From a bacterium (GTDB taxonomy: Bacteria; Patescibacteriota; Patescibacteriia; UBA1558; S5-K13), in contig JAIOTH010000077.1 in NCBI GenBank assembly GCA_021106915.1, positions 1-8,350 of the forward strand: a stretch of 8,350 bases of DNA, given 5' to 3'. The position numbers were made by a program, and so were the translations under genes. The notes beneath the pieces are model-generated. The model worked only from the letters and a program-made list of their open reading frames with translations, ran no database searches and had not been told where the DNA came from. Each line of letters begins with the position of its first letter. The first letter of the stretch is position 1. This document shows, piece by piece, positions 4,809 through 8,350 of the stretch.

Positions 4809-6087
4809 AAAATTACCACTGAGCCGAAGAATATGTAAAAATATAACAACATATTCTAAGGAATATCAAGGAAATCTGATTATGATTACTAATATCGTAG
4901 TCACGCTTATCATTGCAGTTGTCTTTGGCGTCTTGCAATTCATTGGTCACAACTATTTAGCTAATTATTATCAAAAATTTATTGTCAGCAGAAATATGTG
5001 GTCTTTTAATCTATTAGTAGCGACAATTTTGGTTATATTAGTATTGTGGATGATCCATCGATACTATAAAAGCCGTCTTTGTCCCTGTGAATTTTTCTAT
5101 CCAATGAAAACTTGGCTTCATTCTATATTTATAAAAATATTTATAAAGCCAAAATACCAAAAACTAATGGAAATAATTGTCCATAAAACGACACCAATTT
5201 CATTCGGTCTCCGAAATAATCGTTGGAATTATAAAAACGCAAAAATTGGTAAAAAAGTGAATGAAAAATTAGCTCAATTAGCATATCAATATATTGAGCA
5301 AACAAAAAAAGCAGACAATAAGCTATCTAAACAATGTTCTCAGAAATTAAAATTTAATTTTTGGAAAACATGGGAGTTAGCCAATGACTTGAACATTTCT
5401 GTCTTTTCTAATAGGAAAATTGCTACTGAATACCATAAATGGTATAAAGTAGAAAAGGAACTGGGTATTGAAAAATGCGAAGAGTGTAAAGAAAAATTCC
5501 AAGCATTTTGGACACCTGATTACAATGAATATCAATTCCAAGGTTTAATAAACTTGGAGGACTTCATGCTTAATCACAGTATTCACCTTTTAGATAAGTT
5601 CATAATAGCTTGTGATAAAATCCTTCCTGGTGAAGATGCTCATCAAATAATAGCTCATCAAGTATTCCAAGGTTTCAATTTTGAAAAAATAATGAAACCA
5701 GAATGGAAAGAAGGAATCAAATTTGCTAAAGAACTAAACGCAGTAATGAATGAACATGAAAAATTAGTGCACCTACTGCAAAAAACGAAATTGTGGGGAA
5801 AAATAACCGAAAATTCTTATTGGATAAAAACTTTCCGCAGATTCCTTGAATTAGGCCATTTTGAAAAGAAATATAAAAATGCCATGTGGGGACAAAAATC
5901 TAATATTGAAAGACCTTGGCTAAAAAACACTCTCAATTCAAACTCTGAAGCTACCAACATTTTCTTCGGAAAAAATGGACATTATGATCAAAAAGCTATT
6001 GATCAATTTTTCTACAAATATTTCAATGTAGGAAAAGGAATATTAGCTGATAAAAGATATTATCTCTCTCAGGAGGTGAAATCATGA
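4792..6087 (+). CDS. Unknown membrane-anchored protein with large cytoplasmic domain
   Basis: A 431-aa protein of no family that I recognise. A basic N-terminus (about 1-26) is followed by two membrane helices (about 29-51 and 70-89) and a 340-residue soluble, mainly helical, Trp/Lys-rich domain. By the positive-inside rule both termini are cytoplasmic. Visible cysteine motifs are C97-P-C99 just after the second helix and C229-E-E-C232 in the soluble domain; these could bind metal, but no complete zinc-binding fold can be assigned. The start at 4792 is chosen because ACGGAGG (4781-4787) precedes it by 4 nt; the open frame extends back to a TTG at 4732, but that has no ribosome binding site and lies in the leader hairpins. 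The stop overlaps the next gene's ATG (ATGA at 6084-6087), which implies coupled translation and co-operation with the following membrane protein. Confidence 0.85.
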   Translation: MSKKTKKLPLSRRICKNITTYSKEYQGNLIMITNIVVTLIIAVVFGVLQFIGHNYLANYYQKFIVSRNMWSFNLLVATILVILVLWMIHRYYKSRLCPCEFFYPMKTWLHSIFIKIFIKPKYQKLMEIIVHKTTPISFGLRNNRWNYKNAKIGKKVNEKLAQLAYQYIEQTKKADNKLSKQCSQKLKFNFWKTWELANDLNISVFSNRKIATEYHKWYKVEKELGIEKCEECKEKFQAFWTPDYNEYQFQGLINLEDFMLNHSIHLLDKFIIACDKILPGEDAHQIIAHQVFQGFNFEKIMKPEWKEGIKFAKELNAVMNEHEKLVHLLQKTKLWGKITENSYWIKTFRRFLELGHFEKKYKNAMWGQKSNIERPWLKNTLNSNSEATNIFFGKNGHYDQKAIDQFFYKYFNVGKGILADKRYYLSQEVKS

Positions 6088-7175
6088 AACTGATCAAACT
6101 AACTACCATCTTACTTTCAATTGCCTCTGGTCTTACAACTTGGCAGGGATTTTTGAAAATGCTCCAATATAATCCTTATGGAAAAGCTTTTTCCGTTATT
6201 TGGGCATTAGTATCTGCATTTTCGATTACTATCATGTGGCTTACTTTATACAAATGGTTCCCTGAAGTTGATGAAAAAACTCAGAAAAAAATGCTATGGA
6301 CTTTTCCGTTGGTACTCACTTTTATCTTCTTAGTTTCTAGCTACCTTTCTATTATAGGACTAGGTGGAGACATTGTTGAACTGGCTCACATGGAAAATAG
6401 CATCAAGGAAGCTGATGAAATCCTCCTAAATCTAGGTGGAGAAGTTGAAAATGACTTAAGTTTCGCTAACTCTGTGTCTCTTTTTGAAAAACAATTTGAG
6501 TCTCTAAGAATTTTTGAAACAAAAGGTGGAGTTTCCGGCATACCAGGTACTGATATCGTAGTTTATCAACTAGAATCACTAGTCATAACACTAGGAAATC
6601 TTAATGAAAACCTGCAAAAAAGTATCAAGGAACGTCGACGAGCAATTAATGAAGCTAGAACTGAAATTTCCTCCCTCCGAGAAGTAATTAATGATTTCGA
6701 ACTTTCAATTAATGAAAAGAAAATAGACTTCTCCATGAAACTTTCTACTATAAATCAGCTTTTTAAACGAATTAAAGGGGCTGAAGTTAACAACACTGTT
6801 CAAGGTGTTGTTAAAAGTATGGAAGACTTCTCTCCTAGCAGAAAAATTGGGATGAAAAATAAAAACATCGTTGACGCCCAAAAAAATGCTACCGAGAAGA
6901 TACTATCCAGCGTTAATGAAGCTAAAAAAATAATGAACAAAACACTGGAAACTAGAAAAAGGAGATACAAAGAATTCGAGATATTAAGGCCAATGAATAT
7001 CTCTTTAGCTGTCTGGAAATACGCTAATCATATTCCAGCTGCTTGGGCTGGAGGAATTGGCTTTGATTATTTCCCATTAATTTTCTTTCTTTGGATAATA
7101 TGGACCGCCGAGTCCAGAAAAGAAAATGAAACGAAAAAAGAACTTTTGGATATTGAAAAATATCCAAATGAATGA
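6084..7175 (+). CDS. Unknown four-helix membrane protein with long external coiled coil
   Basis: A 363-aa protein with hydrophobic helices at about 4-27, 34-58, 72-95 and 318-341. Between helices 3 and 4 lies a 220-residue charged region rich in heptad-like patterns (about 97-215 and 262-300), probably coiled coil, interrupted by GGVSGIPGT (148-156). The loop between helices 2 and 3 and both termini are Lys-rich, so the positive-inside rule puts the coiled coil outside the membrane. The arrangement of three helices, coiled coil and a terminal helix recalls DUF4407-like proteins, but no sequence motif confirms this. The start has a near-perfect Shine-Dalgarno AGGAGGTGA (6071-6079) and overlaps the preceding stop by ATGA, so it is a tightly coupled partner of the 431-aa protein. 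A 10-bp GAAA-loop hairpin spans its 3' end (7145-7168). Confidence 0.85.
   Translation: MKLIKLTTILLSIASGLTTWQGFLKMLQYNPYGKAFSVIWALVSAFSITIMWLTLYKWFPEVDEKTQKKMLWTFPLVLTFIFLVSSYLSIIGLGGDIVELAHMENSIKEADEILLNLGGEVENDLSFANSVSLFEKQFESLRIFETKGGVSGIPGTDIVVYQLESLVITLGNLNENLQKSIKERRRAINEARTEISSLREVINDFELSINEKKIDFSMKLSTINQLFKRIKGAEVNNTVQGVVKSMEDFSPSRKIGMKNKNIVDAQKNATEKILSSVNEAKKIMNKTLETRKRRYKEFEILRPMNISLAVWKYANHIPAAWAGGIGFDYFPLIFFLWIIWTAESRKENETKKELLDIEKYPNE
7145..7168 (+). promoter_or_regulatory. GAAA-tetraloop hairpin at the end of the coiled-coil gene
   Basis: TTTGGATATT and AATATCCAAA form a perfect 10-bp stem closed by GAAA, a GNRA tetraloop, ending 5 nt before the TGA stop. No T-tract follows, so it is not a normal terminator. 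It may protect the upstream mRNA 3' end or reduce expression of the downstream gene. Confidence 0.55.
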
Positions 7176-7180
7176 TTTAA

Positions 7181-7199
7181 TAGCTACTCGTTCTAGCTA
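7181..7199 (+). repeat. Inverted repeat in the intergenic spacer
   Basis: TAGCTA at 7181-7186 and 7194-7199, each also self-palindromic, flank a 7-nt loop in the gap between the coiled-coil gene and the secreted-protein gene. No promoter is convincing in this gap. The repeat may be an operator or RNA-processing site, or chance. Confidence 0.35.
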
Positions 7200-7246
7200 G
7201 TAAATTCCAACCGATTCACATTATCAAAATAAAAATGGAGGAAAAA

Positions 7247-7615
7247 ATGAAAAATCATAATTTACTATTGGTACTGATATTTGCAGTAATAATTAATTAC
7301 ATTGCAAATTGGCATCAATCGTACGCTGATGAAAAATATTTCATTAGCAACGAAACTGATCCAGAAAAAATCATAATTCCCGAAAAAGTTGAATATATCG
7401 AACTAAACGATATAACAACATTAGAGGGCATCATAATTCCAAATAGCGCGAGGCAATTAAATGTCCCAGCGTTAACACATTTGGAAAAAAGTTTCAACGG
7501 CAAAAATCTTATTTCAATTTTTGCTGACAACATAAAATACAAGAATTTTCACTATCAAAGAAAAAATAAACCACTAAAGTATGTTCGATTAAAAAATAAC
7601 AAACTTTATTTTTAA
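7247..7615 (+). CDS. Small secreted protein with leucine-rich-like repeats
   Basis: A 122-aa protein. Residues 1-27 look like a Sec signal peptide: a basic start, a hydrophobic core at 6-20 and a possible cleavage after SYA (27). The mature part contains a 20-residue repeat, IIIPEKVEYIEL... (42-61) and IIIPNSARQLNV... (62-81), whose coding DNA repeats ATCATAATTCC exactly 60 nt apart (7370-7380, 7430-7440). Four segments starting at V48, A68, L88 and L110 fit an LxxLxLxx(N/I)xxL pattern, ending with LKYVRLKNNKL. This suggests a short leucine-rich-repeat solenoid, probably for protein binding. The start at 7247 is chosen because GGAGG (7237-7241) precedes it by 5 nt; the in-frame ATG at 7235 overlaps that ribosome binding site. 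It is the last gene of the operon, 71 nt after the coiled-coil gene, and would face the same side as that coiled coil. Confidence 0.8.
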   Translation: MKNHNLLLVLIFAVIINYIANWHQSYADEKYFISNETDPEKIIIPEKVEYIELNDITTLEGIIIPNSARQLNVPALTHLEKSFNGKNLISIFADNIKYKNFHYQRKNKPLKYVRLKNNKLYF

Positions 7616-7628
7616 AAACTTTATTTTT
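7601..7628 (+). repeat. 13-nt direct repeat across the stop codon
   Basis: AAACTTTATTTTT occurs at 7601-7613 and 7616-7628, a tandem duplication with a 15-nt period that covers the last codons of the secreted-protein gene and the start of the trailer. Probably replication slippage. Confidence 0.6.
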
Positions 7629-7642
7629 CTAAGATAGAATAT

Positions 7643-7674
7643 AGAGCTCCACTTCATTGAGGAGCTCTTTTTTT
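7643..7674 (+). terminator. Intrinsic terminator of the unknown operon
   Basis: An 8-bp G/C-rich stem (AGAGCTCC at 7643-7650, GGAGCTCT at 7661-7668) with a 10-nt loop is followed by a T-run. It closes the operon that begins at 4540. On the minus strand no T-run follows the hairpin, so it would only weakly stop the convergent transcript. Confidence 0.9.
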
Positions 7675-7686
7675 ATTCGTAAAAAT

Positions 7687-7920
7687 TTATTTTTCCTTCT
7701 TCTTTCCAAACCACTCATATATCCCTAAGCACCAAGAAAAAGTATAAATAATACTCAAAAAGAAAACTCCCCATTGTTTATTTATATAAGAGGTAATAAA
7801 CCAAAATGGTTGAGACATTAAACCAAGAATAAATCCCCATTTATTTTTCTTAGCTACTAAAATAATAGCTGATACCCCAAAAAAACTAATACCTATTTGA
7901 GAAATTAAGTTGTAATCCAT
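7687..7920 (-). CDS. Small three-helix membrane protein, PnuC/SemiSWEET-like
   Basis: A 77-aa protein made almost wholly of three hydrophobic segments (about residues 5-22, 25-42 and 47-68), ending in a Lys-rich cytoplasmic tail. The spacing, with NKWGF (26-30), SQPFW (35-39) and IYTFSWCLGIYEW near the end, resembles the three-helix half of PnuC (nicotinamide riboside uptake) and SWEET-type transporters, which can work as dimers of such halves. No substrate residues can be assigned, so transport is a suggestion. The start at 7920 is supported by AGGAAG (7932-7927) 6 nt upstream; the frame runs back to 8004, but only through the coding end of the VanW-like gene. Its ATG lies 1 nt after the stop of that gene, so both are in one operon. 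Confidence 0.75.
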   Translation of the reverse strand: MDYNLISQIGISFFGVSAIILVAKKNKWGFILGLMSQPFWFITSYINKQWGVFFLSIIYTFSWCLGIYEWFGKKKEK

Positions 7921-7921
7921 A

Positions 7922-8350
7922 TTATTCTTCCTGATTATTATCTTCTGAATCCTCTGCTGATTCTTCACTTTTCTCAGACTCATCACTTTCATCTTCACTC
8001 TCATCGCTACTTAATTTTTCTACTCCCACCAAACAAACAGCCTGCCATGGAACATAATGGGAACGAACTCTTTCTTCAAAAATTTCTCCATCAACATACT
8101 CTACCTTATAATCAAAATAAGCATCTGCTCCATTATGAGCTGATTCTGTACATCTTCTTTTTCCTGGCTCTAAATCCAAAGTTTCAATCTCTTTAGTTGG
8201 GCCAGGACCAACGATATTATAAATTATTGGATCCGTCACAGTCACTTGACGACCATCTTTAGTTCCCCAAAAATCAAAATATAATTTAGTACCCACAATT
8301 CTAGTTTGAATTAAAATATGCTTATCCGTGTCATTAACAAATTTCATATC
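7922..8350 (-). CDS. VanW-family protein, C-terminal part (5' end outside window)
   Basis: The frame is open to the right edge. The visible residues begin DMKFVNDTDKHILIQ, the typical interior of a VanW domain, so the ATG at 8347 is an internal Met and the gene begins outside. Further family features are the GTKDGR turn, the AHNGAD stretch and the closing SHYVPW with the LVG strand. VanW-family proteins are envelope-linked, often with YoaR-like and G5 domains, and are named after a vancomycin-resistance cluster gene, but their biochemical role is unknown and resistance should not be inferred. The last 29 or so residues are an extreme acidic Ser/Glu/Asp tail, beyond the normal domain end. The stop (TAA, 7922-7924) lies 1 nt before the small membrane-protein gene. 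Confidence 0.9.
   Translation of the reverse strand, partial: DMKFVNDTDKHILIQTRIVGTKLYFDFWGTKDGRQVTVTDPIIYNIVGPGPTKEIETLDLEPGKRRCTESAHNGADAYFDYKVEYVDGEIFEERVRSHYVPWQAVCLVGVEKLSSDESEDESDESEKSEESAEDSEDNNQEE

Noticed and set aside
6085..6087. UGA read as glycine or tryptophan (alternative code)
   Set aside because: TGA ends the 431-aa and 363-aa genes, with an ATGA overlap to a well-formed start; nothing gained by reading through.
7235..7246. ATG at 7235 as start of the secreted protein
   Set aside because: This ATG overlaps the GGAGG that serves the ATG at 7247, and using it would put MEEK before a normal signal peptide.
7315..7542. Minus-strand 75-aa frame
   Set aside because: It lies opposite the secreted-protein gene, has no ribosome binding site and no recognisable product.
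4520..7680. Insertion sequence, transposon or CRISPR locus
   Set aside because: No transposase or integrase motifs, no terminal inverted repeats with target duplication and no spaced repeat array were seen around the operon.
7921..8004. N-terminal extension of the small membrane protein back to 8004
   Set aside because: It would overlap the VanW-family coding end in another frame; the ATG at 7920 has AGGAAG at good spacing and starts a compact three-helix protein.
8345..8347. ATG at 8347 as start of the VanW-family gene
   Set aside because: The frame stays open to the edge and DMKF is a typical interior sequence of the VanW domain.

Overview
The window comes from an AT-rich, compact bacterial genome that most resembles the Candidate Phyla Radiation (Patescibacteria). 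The support for this is a set of signs, not one marker: very high A+T with Lys/Ile/Asn-rich proteins, a compact rpsO-pnp operon, a prohibitin-type SPFH protein, a VanW-family protein, and a short GC-rich palindrome translated in frame inside an AT-rich gene. Stops used are TAA, TAG and TGA, and an ATGA start/stop overlap suggests that UGA is a normal stop here. The lineage is an inference.

Layout. Positions 1-2508 (minus strand) hold the rpsO-pnp operon with its promoter; pnp runs off the left edge. A tRNA-Glu(UUC) gene at 2573-2647 (plus) has its own promoter back to back with that of rpsO, and a symmetric terminator at 2672-2702 lies between it and the convergent SPFH/prohibitin gene (2738-3865, minus). 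A YfcE-like metallophosphoesterase (3975-4481, plus) is transcribed divergently from the SPFH gene and ends in a clear terminator.

Positions 4540-7674 (plus) are the unusual part: a self-contained transcription unit with a near-consensus promoter, a perfect 10-bp-arm palindrome over the predicted start of transcription, a leader able to fold into four consecutive hairpins, up to four ORFs each preceded by a strong GGAGG Shine-Dalgarno, and an intrinsic terminator. I recognise none of the products. They are a possible 59-aa hydrophobic leader peptide, a 431-aa protein with two membrane helices and a large cytoplasmic domain, a 363-aa protein with four membrane helices and a long coiled coil predicted to face outward, and a 122-aa secreted protein with a 20-residue leucine-rich-like repeat. 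Together they look like a regulated envelope-spanning module; function (defence, surface attachment, signalling) cannot be read from the sequence.

Positions 7687-8350 (minus) carry the 3' end of a VanW-family gene with an acidic tail, followed one base later by a small three-helix membrane protein resembling half of a PnuC/SWEET-type transporter.
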